NCBI GenBank assembly: GCA_025617745.1
Contig: CM046869.1
Coordinates: forward strand, 12,791,168-12,855,167
Direction: 5' to 3'
DNA from: Heliocidaris erythrogramma
Taxonomy: Eukaryota; Echinodermata; Echinoidea; Camarodonta; Echinometridae
DNA length: 64,000 nucleotides
Below are positions 51,982 to 63,799 of this stretch, piece by piece. Each line of letters starts with the position of its first letter. Position 1 is the first letter of the stretch. The notes under the pieces are model-generated. The model was not told the DNA's origin and did no database searches. It saw only the letters and a program-made list of their open reading frames with translations. Both the position numbers and the translations under genes were made by a program.

Positions 51982-52793
51982 ATGAATACTTTTTAAATGC
52001 AAAAAAAGTACAAATCATGACATGATATAGCCTTCTGTATAATAAAGCATAATAGTTTATATATATTTACATACAGGCGACACTGCATAAAGAATTAACT
52101 TTAAAAAACCCTGACTTTCAATTATTATAAAAAGGGTCCCATATATTGGCTCCAATCCACAAATTCAGCTGAAAGCTTTATGCTGTCACATCTGATATTC
52201 ATGGTTTACACTTTGGAGTTTTGCTCAATATTCAGTCTTCTTCCAAGGTGCATTTGAATATTTTAACTTCACCTACACGAGTACTATACTTCAGTGATGC
52301 CCTTCAAATGATTTATCTTTAATGCTTCTGGCACCTTGAAAGAAGACTAGATGCTCACAAAAATTAATTCTGTTAATTTTTGTATTAAACATCATTGGTT
52401 CTTGTTTTAATAAGGATATACATATGGCTATATTCGGGCAGAATATAATTTCGATAGCTTAAGCTGTTTCTTTTCTTTTAACTTTCATTTTTCGTGGGTG
52501 GGGGGAGGTACAATTTTATTGAGGCATGTAAAAGCTTAAGGGTGACATCAACTCATTCCATTCTTTTGGGAGGGGTGATAGGATATTGGATAGCAGGCCT
52601 GGCTAGTTGGATTGTCAATAGACACAATGGATATGCAGTGCTTCCTTTTATGTCTTACACCCATACATGTTGGTACATACATGTACATGTACAATAATGT
52701 AAAGATTACATTTAGTTTAGAATTCTACTCAAAAGGGTGCATCAGACACTTCTCTTCAGTTTTAAGGAACATTCAAATACCTTCCCCTTTTAA

Positions 52794-52865
52794 CCCTCTC
52801 GTTACCACAATACTAAAATACTATTCACTTTGTACATAGTGTTGTTGACTTTGGTCCTGACAGGG
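52794..52865. mobile_element. Very short TTAA-flanked element
   Basis: TTAA at 52790-52793 and 52866-52869. Ends CCCTCTCGTTACC and GGTCCTGACAGGG pair partly. Probably a deleted piggyBac-type MITE. Confidence 0.45.
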
Positions 52866-52869
52866 TTAA

Positions 52870-54644
52870 AAAGCAGTTTGATATAATTGTAGAAGTTTTA
52901 ATAAGATTGATAATGAACACAATGATGACTATTTGTATTCTTCAAAAGGGGCAATCTTTAAATTTACAAAACAAAGTGTAATCTTGGAGGTGGAGTATTT
53001 ATGTAATAAATAACGAATAAAATAGAATTAGAATTCTTTAAATTCTAGTAGAGCATTGCCCTTCAATCAGATCATTGCCAGTACGTCAAATTGTCAAAAT
53101 CTGCTCACTCAACAAATTTTCTTCACCCTGCACAATTATGCACGGAGTACACAAATACATGTAGATCATCTTCAAACAGTCCTCAATGTTGCTTTTGCAA
53201 ACATTTTAGGTCACACTATCTAATCAAAGGAATATATGTCTGTTGAAAATATCTTACAAAACAGTGTTTTAAGAGAAGATGAAGAGTCCATCTTTTGAGG
53301 CGTTTTAATCACGATTTGAATCACAAAAGAATGCTACTTGTTCTTAATCCAAAGTAGGATTGTGTCTAAAAACAGGCTGTGTAGTGGTACCCAAAATCTA
53401 ACTGGAAAGATGACATTTATCACCATATGGACAAAAAGGCTTTCCAATCATGGGGTGTATCAGAGATACTTCATCTAAAATCTATGGATGTATGCACACA
53501 ACCCAAGGCACTTGATTCATCCATAACATCATCCCTTGTTATTATTATTGTTTCATATACCGATATTACAATCTCATACCATTTAAACTTTATTCTCTTG
53601 AACAAGGCTTATTCAATCATAATAAATACATCACTCTTAAAAACCAAAGGCAAATGAGGGCATGCATATACATAATAGTAGCACAGAATATTGGATGGTT
53701 TTAAAACCTCCCAGGACTGTTCACTAATATGCAATAAGAATGATTAATATAGTCGAGAAAGTCTTAACCTGATAAAAAATTTCAAAATTCAAATTCATAA
53801 TATAAAAAAAATATGAATAAACAGCTTTGCAAAAGTTCAAACTCTTCTAAGAATTAAAGAGTTAAGCTATACTTTTGAAGAAAAAAAAATATTTTGCTTT
53901 TTGAATAGGAATGATTATAAAGGTGATTAAGAGATATCATTTCAGCCACAAATAGTACAAAAATAACGATACAATATTCAATATTTACATAAAATAAGAA
54001 TAAAACACACAGCCGTCGTGTAAGGGGAGTTCCATAAATTACTTTTAAAATAATTTATTTCTTGAAGGGAAAGAATAGTACCTTTAACAGTTTTTCCCAC
54101 AAAAGAACCCATCGAATCTTGAAGGAAAAGGTTGTCCTTGATAAATATGTCTACCAAAAAATATAGGGCCATTGATTTATAAATAATTCATTTTTACATA
54201 ATCAAATGGAAGCGTATAAAATGTACATGTAGTTTTCAATTAACATTGAACAAGATAGAAATGGAAATGTACATGCGTAGAATATAGAGTTTGCTGTAAA
54301 CATTTTCTCAACTCTTTTTACTTTTCTCATAATTGTGGTATCCGAGTGATTCAAACTGCTTCATTAGCTTTTTGAGCAGAGGTCTGGCTCATAATACATG
54401 CAAGTGTAAACAGGAAAAATATCAAATTCCATTGTGAATGCACATTATTACTCTTCAACTGTGACATTTATGTAGGTCTGGTACAAATCTTCTTTTAAAA
54501 CAGAACTTTTCAAACACAAGTTTCCAAACTAAGTTTTTCAATTTGAAATACGTGAGAGGATGGAAGACAGGATTGAAAAATGAACGCAGTCTTTGTCTTC
54601 ATTTCCTCAACTAAATGGAGGTTACACACGAGACGAATGACGAC
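52870..54644. other. 3' flank of the C3-like gene, nothing recognised
   Basis: AT-rich, free of recognisable repeats over most of its length, and noncoding on both strands. The low repeat density fits a long 3' UTR of the minus-strand gene. Confidence 0.4.
54054..54059 (-). terminator. Candidate proximal poly(A) signal for the C3-like gene
   Basis: AATAAA on the minus strand, about 590 bases after the stop codon at 54645-54647. Confidence 0.35.
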
Positions 54645-57600
54645 TCATGTACACCGCATGGCATCTTCCTCAAACTGGAGCAGTTTCGCCTGAATGTCTA
54701 GGTTCTTTCTCTTGCTCAGTTTCGTTGGCCACCACTCCACAATACTCCTTTCATCAATCAGATAATTGTAGCTGTAAGAAGAAAATATGTGAGATCGGTT
54801 TAATGTAGGCTTCTTCTGATATACATATGACCCGACATTATCAACTATACACTGCTGCAACACAGGCATATTACGTTACAGTAGGAATCTCGTTATATCA
54901 GATTTAAATAAATAGAATATAAAGAGCCGGGACCAGGAATATTACCTTGTTATATCAGGAATATTGTTACATCAAACCTCTTTATACTGAGTTTACACTG
55001 TAAGAACATAGTTTAATCTGACAAGATCAGAATTCAATGTGAACTCACCCATCTGCGCCCAAGTCTGAGATGAAACTAAGACCCGCTGAGCCGATGACTG
55101 TGTGTTGATGGTTGAGCTTGATCCTAGGACATGGGCATCTCTCTCTGACGTAGAAATGCCGCACCATCCCAGCGTTCACATCATCTTGACCTGACAGAGG
55201 CAATTAAAATATGGTTTATGCTTGGTATATATACAGTGTGAGGCACAGGAGAGGAAACCCAGGTTAAACCCTGAACATCCTTGTAATCAATATAAATATG
55301 GATTTAGTCAAAGATACGCACCCTGTAGGGTATCATGTTTTCTTTAATTTGATAAAATGATCAATAAAATCTGGCCTACATGTAGATGTAGAATAGCTGA
55401 ACGGCAGTATTTTTACAGATTCGGGTCATTTCTGTCCAAATTTTGAATGAACGTAAAGTTTGATTGAATGGTCTCCATTGAAGTTGAATGCATAAAACAC
55501 ACAAAGAACTCCTGAACACCATTCATCGAAGTAAAACAGGGACTGTTTGTGTTGACTCCAGTGGCCTTTGAAAGTGAACTACATATTTCATGAGAACAAT
55601 ATAAGGGGAGATTATGCAGTGATTGGTTTAGCCATCTTTATGGTTGCACGACACATCACCCAGCAGTCCCCTGCTTGATTACTTGCAAGCATACGCTTGA
55701 TTACTTGCAAGCATACGCATGCTTTCTTAGCAATCGGGTAAAATAAACCATCAAACCAACAATTACTCTATGGTCAATTTCATAGGCCAGAATTCACAAA
55801 GGTGGTTTAGATTTAGACCATGGTTTATGCAGATTTTGTGGTCTAAGTGCGCTTGATTTTGCGCATACACTTAGAAAGATCTAACAGTGAACGCGCATGA
55901 CTGGCAAAGGGCGCAATATTCACGCTAGTTACCATGGTTTAGACAAATTTACACACACTTTATTTAAATTAATTTACATGAACCATGGTCTAAAACCAAA
56001 CTACAAGCAATCCTTAACCCCATATATCTTTGGCAAAATATAGCCCAGATCAATCGTCGCCGGAGCCCGTCTTGGAGCACCAATGTCTAAAGTGCACAAT
56101 ATCAAATATTCTACTGACTGATTAAACGATTTAAACTATACAAAGTGAAACTGTTTGAATTGTTAGCAAGAAAGGCGGTCTTTATGAACAGGTGGTCTTT
56201 CTGGACAGGTTCCTCAAGTACATGTTTCAATGAGGAAACACTATTCAAGGGAAACAAAAATTATGGTCTTTATAGACCGTTGGTCTTTCTATACAGGTGG
56301 TCGCTAAAGCAGGTTTGACTGTACTAACCTCTTCTGATAACTCTTGTGACATTGCCGATATAGACTGTGTATCCGCTGATCCTTTCTTGTGACATCATCA
56401 GCACCCTCAGGGCTGTCAAACAAAACAAGATCACGCAACAAGTTGAAGTAATTGTTCATTTATCTAAATTCATTTATTTTAGACTTAATGTGTCCTGGCA
56501 ATGTATCAGAGAAGGAAAAGGATGATGTAAAAGAACAGACATAAATTTAGCCATCTCAGTATGGATCTAATTGACAAACAATGAAACTGACCTACTGAAA
56601 GAGTAACTACACGGGAAGAAAACTGGCTTTGAAGCAGGACATATTGAAAGCTTTTGTCTATCATTTATAAAAGTACATTTATAAAAGTAATATGCAAGAC
56701 AGAACAGAAATCCAAACTTTAACAATATAAATTGGAATTAGAGGGAACAAATTTGTGAAAATAGTGAAATCTGATTGGAGCTTAAATTTGGAGGGAAAAA
56801 AATATTAAAATATATAATGTGCTAAACCTTTCAGCTCTTCACACATCTCACAAGACAATGTGAATGATCTTTTTAAAAGCGCACTTAAAAGAACCTGCAC
56901 GAGATGTAACGATAAAGAGAAAACAAAAAGGAAATTAAAATTTCAGAACGGGAAGGGAAAGTACATGAAGACTTACCATAGTTATCATTGGATTCACAAG
57001 CCTTGTTTAATAAGTTCTTCCCAGGTTCTCTATTACACATTGCACACCGTTCTGTGAAGAAAGAAACAAAACTTCCATCAAGAATTCTCAAGAATTCTGA
57101 TAATACTTTGGTTGGGCTTTTTTTCTAATTATAAATCCCATATACACGCAGAGTAAACTATAACATAACATACAAGGGTTCACCATAACAATCAAGAAAT
57201 TCTTTGAAGGAGGAAATAACGAAGAAATCCAAACCTCTGCAATAAATACTGCCTTTTTTGGAATCCACATACATGTACATTAAGAAATTAATTTTTTAGT
57301 AATAACGGTAATAATTTCTAACACCTATTCCAACAGTGCTTCACTTCTCTTTTGGTTTCACAACTTGGGCAGCTGGATTTTTCTTTAAATTTTATTTCAT
57401 TTACCTTTTTATTTCATTTCCAGGATCTCAAAAGAGTATAACAATAAAAAAACACATCGGTGAATGCCTGGGGATTCTCAAATGCAAACAAGTTCCTGTA
57501 TATAAAGCTTCTCCTCATTAGCTGAAGGCAGAAATGCATAAATAAATTGCACTAATTTTAAGAGACATTGGCCCGTATTCTGAACTCCGTTTTAACTTAA

Positions 57601-57956
57601 ACCGCGGTCTAAGTATGGTTGAAACCCAGTCTAAACCTGCCCTTTATACCAGCGTTTTAGAAGATCACATTCTGAACTCCGGTTTAACTTAAACTCCAGT
57701 CTAATGCGGTTTAACTTTGTACAGAAACTTAGAATGGACTTGCAGTTTAAGTCAGTTTTAATTAAACTCTGGTCTAACTTAGACTGGAGCTTAAGTTAAA
57801 CCGGAGTTCAGAGTACGGATCATAGACCATTGACAGGGATTGGCTAGGAACTTCTATACTTACCACTTGGACATATGCACTGATCAGCAGTGTTACAGAG
57901 AGTAGGTAACTGTGTGTCACCCTCCAGGGGATGGTAAAACGATGTGCACGATTTCT
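54645..57956 (-). CDS. C3-like exons 9-13 of this window: C345C (NTR) tail
   Basis: Residues about 362-533 of the visible part. Exon 57956-57864 starts with the conserved SCTSFYHPLEGD and carries Cys in PTLCN, DQCIC. Exon 57051-56977 has ERCAMC and KACE. Exon 56412-56329 has SGYTVYIGNVTRVI. Exon 55190-55049 has RERCPCPRIKLNHQHTVIGS. The last exon has YNYLIDERSIVEWWPTKLSK and ends AMRCT. This Cys-rich NTR-fold domain is what C3, C4 and C5 use to contact convertase partners. The terminal Cys-Thr resembles vertebrate C3, where a Cys also lies close to the end. Confidence 0.88.
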
Positions 57957-60900
57957 CTGCAAGGAAATGGAAACAAAAAATTATCATTGAATGTATTAGG
58001 AGCTAATACTTGACAGCAATTGATTATACACTCGTGTTCTGGAATGAATCTTTCAAAACGTTTTCAAATACTTTAACATCAAAAATATTTATAATTCATA
58101 AGATTCTGGCAAATAAAGAGATAATCACAGTGGATTCATAGTCAAATCATCCTCTCTCTCTATCTTTCTCTCTCTCTCCATAATGTAACCTTTGACCTTC
58201 TACTGACCTGGTGAATAGTAGTCATACACCCTGATAGCTACAGGTTGGACGTTAGCAACATGTATCTCTCTCCTGGCATTGAACTCCATACAGATGTCCT
58301 GATCAGCAGGAATCTATAGTAATTACAGATAACATAAAATGATAAGCATTTATCAACCATGCTTTAATAGCAAATTCAAATGATTCAAGGGAATATGAAT
58401 ATGGAGATTTGGACAGCTAATTATATGCTATGCTTATGTTTCTATAAAAAAAAACAGTTGCATATTCAAGTTTATGCAGGGTTATTATTACTTATCGCCC
58501 ACTTTTCACTATTCTGAAGTATTTCATAGTCGTTAGGGGTGCCATAACATTAAAAGGGCATCTGCAATACCTCGAAAGAGCACATAAGAACGGGGACATT
58601 TATTCTTTATTTGTATTACTGATATGAACAATTACCCGTCTTTGCTCCCAAACTCACTATCCCAAGGCTCAACATGTTTCCTATTTCCTAACCTGTATAG
58701 AAGATAACCAGGCCACTGAGAGATTCTGCAATCTGCACCCCTCCCGCTCCCTTCCCATCCCATCCATCTCCTGTTCCCTCCCATCCCCAAGATCCCGGGG
58801 CTCCCCTAAACTCTCAGAGTTTCTTACCCTGTCTAGATAGAAGATAACGGATCGCTGAGAGACCTCATACCTCTGCACAAGATGGAGGTGATCCGTCTGA
58901 ACCATCTGTCAAAAAAACAAAAATCGACCATTAAAACATCCTCCAATGAATATCACAAGAAAATGTCTCTATATATCATCAGCTGGGAACCAGAACGGTG
59001 TTAACTCATACTTTGACATAGATCTAATGCCCTTCTGCATCTTGATAAATACTGTTTGAATGAAAAGCTGCAAGGGCCTTTCATTTGAAAGAAGAGTGAC
59101 AAATGAAGCACATTATCAAATAAGGAGTATGAAATATTAAGTTACTCAAAAGCAAAGTTTGAACTGAAATTGAAAAAAACAACAGAACTTACATCCTCAA
59201 GATGATCTGAAACCAGGACGAATCCAGAGTACAGTCCCACATCAATGATTCCCATGTTGGTTCTTGTGTTTTGGGTGTATCTAAAAATGGTAGAAATGAC
59301 CGAGATGAATCATGAATCCACAACACAATGTACCATCCATTACTCAATATGTAAACAGCATTCATGAAGACACACAGAAAAGACAGCATCATTCAATTCA
59401 TTACGTCAATAAAATGATTGTTCTACAGAAGTCACCGATCACACCCCTTTCTCCTAAGTGTATTTTTTGCGTACAGGGTTACCTGTTGAATACTGGCCTC
59501 AAATAACTCATGATGGAGTCTTTTTTAAAATGCTTGTTATATCAAAATAAAGTCATTTCAAACAGGTTAAAACCAAACATAGTGAAACATTTCAGGAGCT
59601 GTAAAGATGTTTTTGACATTTGCAAGGTATTATGGTAGCTATGCTGAAGCAGGGGTAATAACATAAGGCCACCCTGGAGATTAAAATAAGACCATTTTAT
59701 TATCATAATTATGATTAAGCTTGATAAAAGGATGCAAGAAAGCAAAAAAGTGAACAAAGATGAGACAATAAGAGATGGCCAGAGACGATGATTTTACCTG
59801 GCACAGAATCGTATGGTAGCTACAAAGTCTCCTTTGGCCCTCGCCATCTGGGCAGCTGTAGTGGTAGACCGAGGATTGATACGACCGACACGAGACCTAC
59901 TGATGCTGCTCGTTTCCATGCCGGTCCTAGCTTCCCTGGCGGTGTAAGTCACATTGAATGGGCATACGTCCTGGGCGGTGGGTAAGCGGTTGAACTTCAT
60001 TCTCACCTGTCCACAAAATTTGAAATATATGAATAACATTTGTATCCCTGGGGAGCATTTCATCAAGCGTTTTGTCAGTGATTTTTACAGACAATAGTTA
60101 AAAGCTACTGAAATCCTTGCATCTGATTGGCTGAGAGCAAATTTGTCAGTAAAAGTCGCTGACAAAACGCTTGATGAAATGCTTCCCTGAACTGCACCCT
60201 AATGATGATAAATTCTCCAACAGGATGTAATATGCCTAGAGGTCAATATCCATTAACCAAATACAAAACTTACAGCCCAAGCTGATCAGGGAAACCATAT
60301 CTGGGTAGTTTAGCAAAAGTTAGTGATACCGTAAGACGCACGTAGAAGCACTCAACAGGATGTCTTTGCCGGTTAGTACATTTTGCTGAGCTACCTCATA
60401 TGAAGACAATGCTTTTCTTGTTCCCCCTTGAGAGGTCTTCCGTTGTAGTCTGGACTATAAGAGATATTAAAGGAGTAATTTAAATCCACTGCACACTGCA
60501 CTCTAGATCCTTTTTTTGTCCATACATTCACCAATAGACTACCCTTAACCTAGGTTCCACTGTTGATTGAGTTCCAACTTAAAGATGGTACCAGTAATTT
60601 GTTTCATTTTCTGACAAAACCTTTATAACAACTTTTCAATGGATTTAGATATTCCTATTGAATCGATAAATATCATCTTCAATAGAGAGAGTTCTGTCAA
60701 ATGACAGGTTTAATAACCCAATCACTCCAAGGGTTATAATCTTCGGCCAACCCTTTCATTTCTCTGTATTAGTTGTGGTGTAGAGGTGTTGTGGTCTAGT
60801 GGATAAGTCCCCGGACTTTGAACCACAAGGTACGGGGTTCGAATCCCTGCCTCAGCACTAACGTCCCTTGCAAGACATCTACATTTGCCACACTCGACCC

Positions 60901-63799
60901 AGGTGAGGTAAATGGGTACCTGGTAAGATTCATTCCTTGAATGCACTGAGCGCTACGGTTGCCGGAGCTAAAGCCAGGGTATTAATATTCAATGTCCTTT
61001 GGAAGCGCATAGAGATGTTATATCATAATGTGATATGCGTTATACAAGAACGGCATATTATTACTATTCTGATGATTATCATACTCTTACCGCAAGTTTA
61101 CCAGTTCCTTTGCCTTGACACTGACTGCGTAGACGCCCCCCAACAGGTACCTAGATATAATGGATATAAAAGTTAGAAATAATATCTTTGACCTTCGCTA
61201 AATGATTTACTCAGGTTTCCCATTGCCTATGGTTTTTCTGCACAAATGTTGAATTAATCAATCTTAAAGTGAAAATTTAGCTCTGATATCGTCTATAAAT
61301 TACCAAGCACAAAGAGGACGGATCCCCCACCATGTCGAAAATAGAACAACCCAATAGTCATGATAACATAAGCAAAAATGTACTCGAGAAATATTTTGTT
61401 CTCAGCCTTGGAATATGTATGAAATATGTACTACCAGAAAAACACAGATATTGGGCAAAAAAAAGGGACACTAACTGAGATGACAACTTACTGCAACTTC
61501 TCGTTGAACAAGTGCATTGTGGGAGAGGAAGTGATGTTCAAAGTGGAAGGATTCATCGACCTCTGACGTCAAGACGCACGAAAGGTCAATGTCCACTCCA
61601 CTGCTGGCCATGTCGGAATATCTGGTCAGAGCTTGAAGAGCAAGCACAGAGTCCTGGCAATGAATTACAGAGACATATCATTAACAGTTTATATCTTTGT
61701 GAGGTAATATTCTATAAATATTAAGTATCAAACAGTTCTTAATATAAACGAAGAAGCTTGACTGGGGAGGAATTTTTAATTTGTAAACAAATCTTTAGGC
61801 ATTTTACTCCCAGTGTTAAAGATCGTATGCTCGATCTGTAATGAAAAACACAAGTCAGAAAAAATTGGAACCAGCGGGATTCGAACCTGTCATCTACTGC
61901 TTGCCGGGCAGCGACTTAACCACCAGGCTATTCTGGTTCACGGCCAAGTCACGATGAAGTAGAATCAACTACCCAAGATCCTCTTCTTTCTGACTCATTA
62001 ATAGTTCTTAATATTATTGATATTGTATGAAACAATCAAGTTTGGAGGTTAAATTGAAATGGATACGAGTGTGAAGAAATGTTTGCTCTGCTTGTAATAA
62101 TAAACTTAACTTAAAATACAGTGTACAATTTTTCTTTTTTACTAAATGTGACATTTGCTCAGATATATTTTCAATGGTCGTCATGCAATTTGCATAAACT
62201 ACTCTTTAACAAAAGTAAATTTCTTCACATCATATTCACACTTCAATACAAACGCACAAAAAGTGAAAAATCTAAATAGATATTCAGAACAATATTTTAA
62301 GAAAAATATTCAGAGAAATGTTCTAAAACTTGCTCCCAATAAAATTTACATCCTTCAACTTTACTATGTAAAAACCTCAGTTTAATTTTTGAGTCAGAAA
62401 AAATTGGAACCAGCGGGATTCGAACCTGTCATCTACTGCTTGCCGGGCAGCGACTTAACCACCAGGCTATTCTGGTTCACGGCCAAGTCACGATGAACTA
62501 GAATCAACTACCCAAGATCCTCTTCTTTCTGACTCATTAATAGTTCTTAATATTATTGATATTGTATGAAACAATCAAGTTTGGAGGTTAAATTGAAATG
62601 GATACGAGTGTGAAGAAATGTTTGCTCTGCTTGTAATAATAAACTTAACTTAAAATACAGTGTACAATTTTTCTTTTTTACTAAATGTGACATTTGCTCT
62701 GATATATTTTCAATGGTCGTCATGCAATTTGCATAAACTACTCTTTAACAAAAGTAAATTTCTTCACATCATATTCACACTTCAATACAAACGCACAAAA
62801 AGTGAAAAATCTAAATAGATATTCAGAACAATATTTTAAGAAAAATATTCAGAGAAATGTTCTAAAACTTGCTCCCAATAAAATTTACATCCTTCAACTT
62901 TACTATGTAAAAACCTCAGTTTAATTTTTGAGTTATTAACGATCAAAAGTGTCCACTGTTTTTTGAAAACACCTACATGTATTGGTATCTTAGTTACCTG
63001 AGTTGAGATGAATCCACCTTCATAGTTCTGTTGTTCACTCAACCAGAGAGCGATGCTACCAGCATAGGTGATATCACCCAGTTCTAGCTGAGCTAAGAGG
63101 GCATACGCTGTGGTCTCTACAGCAATGGCCGAGGGTCTGAAGCGGTACCAGTGAGGCAGGTCCTCGTTGGTGGAGTCTGCTTCGTCGGGTGTCCAGTGGC
63201 GGCTACCATCTCCTGCAAATCGAACAACACATGAAAATGAGCTGGCAATGCATGATGAGCAAACATGTATCGTAAGTAGCACTGTGTTAATTGTCGTGGA
63301 AAGAACAACTCACAAAGATGTCTGTGTCTATCATCAGCAAAAATATCAGCTTACACAGAAAGTCAGAAAGACAGATAAACAGAGCAAAACAGATGAAGAC
63401 TAACAACAACAAAAATGTGGCTGTTTTCTCCCCCTCTAAGTTCACAAACAGGAACAAAAAATCATCCAGTTACAAAACAGTTTATATAGCTTTGTCCAAT
63501 TCCCAACACCATGTTGAAAGGAATAGATTCTACAATTCTGCAGCTACACAAAGACAAAGCATTCTTTTTTCAGAATTTTCGACGCCCATGTTAACAGCTC
63601 TTTTACCTGTCCAAGATCGTTAATCATACATACCTAGATTAACGGCATCATTTTTGAGTATCCTGTTGGCATCACTGGCATATGCACTCCTGGATAGAGC
63701 AAGGGCATAGGTTACGATGGCCTTAGCATACGGGCGGGTCAGGTACTTGACTTGACTCTCAAGGAACCCTTGGGCGTTACGCAGAGCCAATGGAAAGTC
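54645..63799 (-). CDS. Complement C3-like protein, 3' part (13 exons)
   Basis: Exons in transcription order: 63799-63634, 63212-62998, 61653-61492, 61150-61091, 60006-59798, 59280-59193, 58905-58828, 58313-58208, 57956-57864, 57051-56977, 56412-56329, 55190-55049, 54771-54645. All junctions are canonical and phases agree, giving 534 residues to the TGA at 54647-54645. The product is a secreted thioester-containing protein of the C3/C4/C5 type. It has the end of the thioester domain, CUB and MG8 domains, and a Cys-rich C345C tail, which excludes plain alpha-2-macroglobulin, CD109 and insect TEPs. Closest in motifs to C3 (VETTAYALLAQLELGD; SCTSFYHPLEGD; DERSIVEWWP). The thioester Cys-Gln motif and catalytic His lie outside the window. 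The gene converges on CCDC180. Confidence 0.9.
55205..55784. other. C3-like intron, nothing recognised
   Basis: Contains a short direct repeat, GCATACGC(T/A)TG with TTGATTACTTGCAAG twice near 55674-55722. Otherwise featureless. Confidence 0.4.
55785..56006. mobile_element. MITE family H, diverged
   Basis: GGTTTAGATTTAGACCATGG at the left and AACCATGGTCTAAAACC at the right, with a second CCATGG pair inside. Arms are imperfect. Confidence 0.6.
56135..56325 (+). repeat. Dispersed repeat family R2, copy 3
   Basis: GGCGGTCTTTATGAACAGGT ... GGTGGTCGCTAAAGCAGGTT, as in 30380-30550 and 50342-50535. It ends four bases before the exon at 56329, so it borders the splice donor of that exon on the minus strand. 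Confidence 0.75.
57570..57823. mobile_element. MITE family H with GGCCCGTATTCTGAAC ends
   Basis: Left GGCCCGTATTCTGAACTCC and right GGAGTTCAGAGTACGGATC pair. The interior is built of repeated TTTAACTTAAAC(C/T) units in both orientations, with a partial second start at 57666. Confidence 0.7.
58208..61653 (-). CDS. C3-like exons 3-8 of this window: end of TED, CUB and MG8
   Basis: Residues about 128-361. Exon 61653-61492 ends the thioester domain with DSVLALQALTRYSDM and enters CUB (VDIDLSCVLTSEV). Exon 61150-61091 is only 60 nt (QCQGKGTGKLA), matching the conserved GKGQGT region of C3. Exon 60006-59798 continues VRMKFNRL and ends FCAR. Exon 59280-59193 has MGIIDVGLYSGFV, the classic receptor-binding-domain strand. 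Exon 58905-58828 has RYEVSQRSVIFYLDR. Exon 58313-58208 has VANVQPVAIRVYDYYSPG. Phases 0,0,2,0,0,1 agree. Confidence 0.9.
58686..58745 (-). pseudogene. Decayed duplicate of the C3-like exon at 58828-58905
   Basis: On the minus strand, GTGCAGATTGCAGAATCTCT and TTATCTTCTAT match the exon's GTGCAGAGGTATGAGGTCTCT region and TTATCTTCTAT, followed in both by a donor-like GTTAGGAA/GTAAGAA. The match runs about 55 bases with several changes. It lies in the next intron, 83 bases past the exon. Confidence 0.65.
60050..60187 (-). mobile_element. MITE family M
   Basis: GGGGAGCATTTCATCAAGCG and its complement at the right. Core on the minus strand (AAATCCTTGCATCTGATTGG). In a C3-like intron. Confidence 0.85.
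60772..61080 (+). mobile_element. Full-length tRNA-Gln-derived SINE
   Basis: Box A (GTGGTCTAGTGGATAAG) and box B (GGGGTTCGAATCCC) flank an anticodon-like GGACTTTGAACC, which resembles tRNA-Gln. The SINE body follows (GCAAGACATCTACATTTGCC, CACTCGACCCAGGTGAGG, AAATGGGTACC, GGAGCTAAAGCCAGGGTA) and an AT-rich tail. This is the most complete copy and defines the fragments at 25447, 30140, 32172 and 51020. Confidence 0.85.
61854..62392 (-). repeat. 539-bp tandem duplication, copy 1, with tRNA-like head
   Basis: Nearly identical to 62393-62931. I see only a few base differences (for example G/C at 61957 against 62496, and CAG/CTG near 62160). The tRNA-like segment 61869-61939 (minus) has a perfect 7-bp acceptor stem, GAACCAG with CTGGTTC, and a box B GGTTCGAATCCC, but the T stem is partly mismatched. 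Noncoding, in the intron before the exon at 61653. Confidence 0.9.
62393..62931 (-). repeat. 539-bp tandem duplication, copy 2, with tRNA-like head
   Basis: Second copy. Its tRNA-like segment is at 62408-62478 (minus). The two copies abut with no spacer, so this is a recent local tandem duplication. Confidence 0.9.
62998..63799 (-). CDS. C3-like exons 1-2 of this window: thioester domain part
   Basis: Residues 1-127 of the visible part. Exon 63799-63634 has NAQGFLESQVKYLTRPYAKA and YALALSRSAY, helices of the alpha-alpha toroid. Exon 63212-62998 has DGSRHWTPDEAD, then AVETTAYALLAQLELGD, ALWLSEQQNYEGGFISTQ. All have direct equivalents in C3. The upstream exon is beyond 63800 or the window edge. 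63800-64000 shows no further exon I can support. Confidence 0.9.

Noticed and set aside
60786..60858. Functional tRNA-Gln gene
   Set aside because: Boxes are good, but it is fused to a SINE body shared with four other loci, and the stems do not pair well.
61869..61939. Functional tRNA gene (also 62408-62478)
   Set aside because: The acceptor stem is perfect but the T stem is mismatched and U33 is not preserved. It sits in a duplicated repeat, so a tRNA-derived repeat is more likely.
54645..63799. Alpha-2-macroglobulin, CD109 or insect-type TEP
   Set aside because: The Cys-rich C345C tail with SCTSFYHP and DERSIVEWWP is specific to C3/C4/C5. C4 or C5 rather than C3 cannot be fully excluded without the upstream part.
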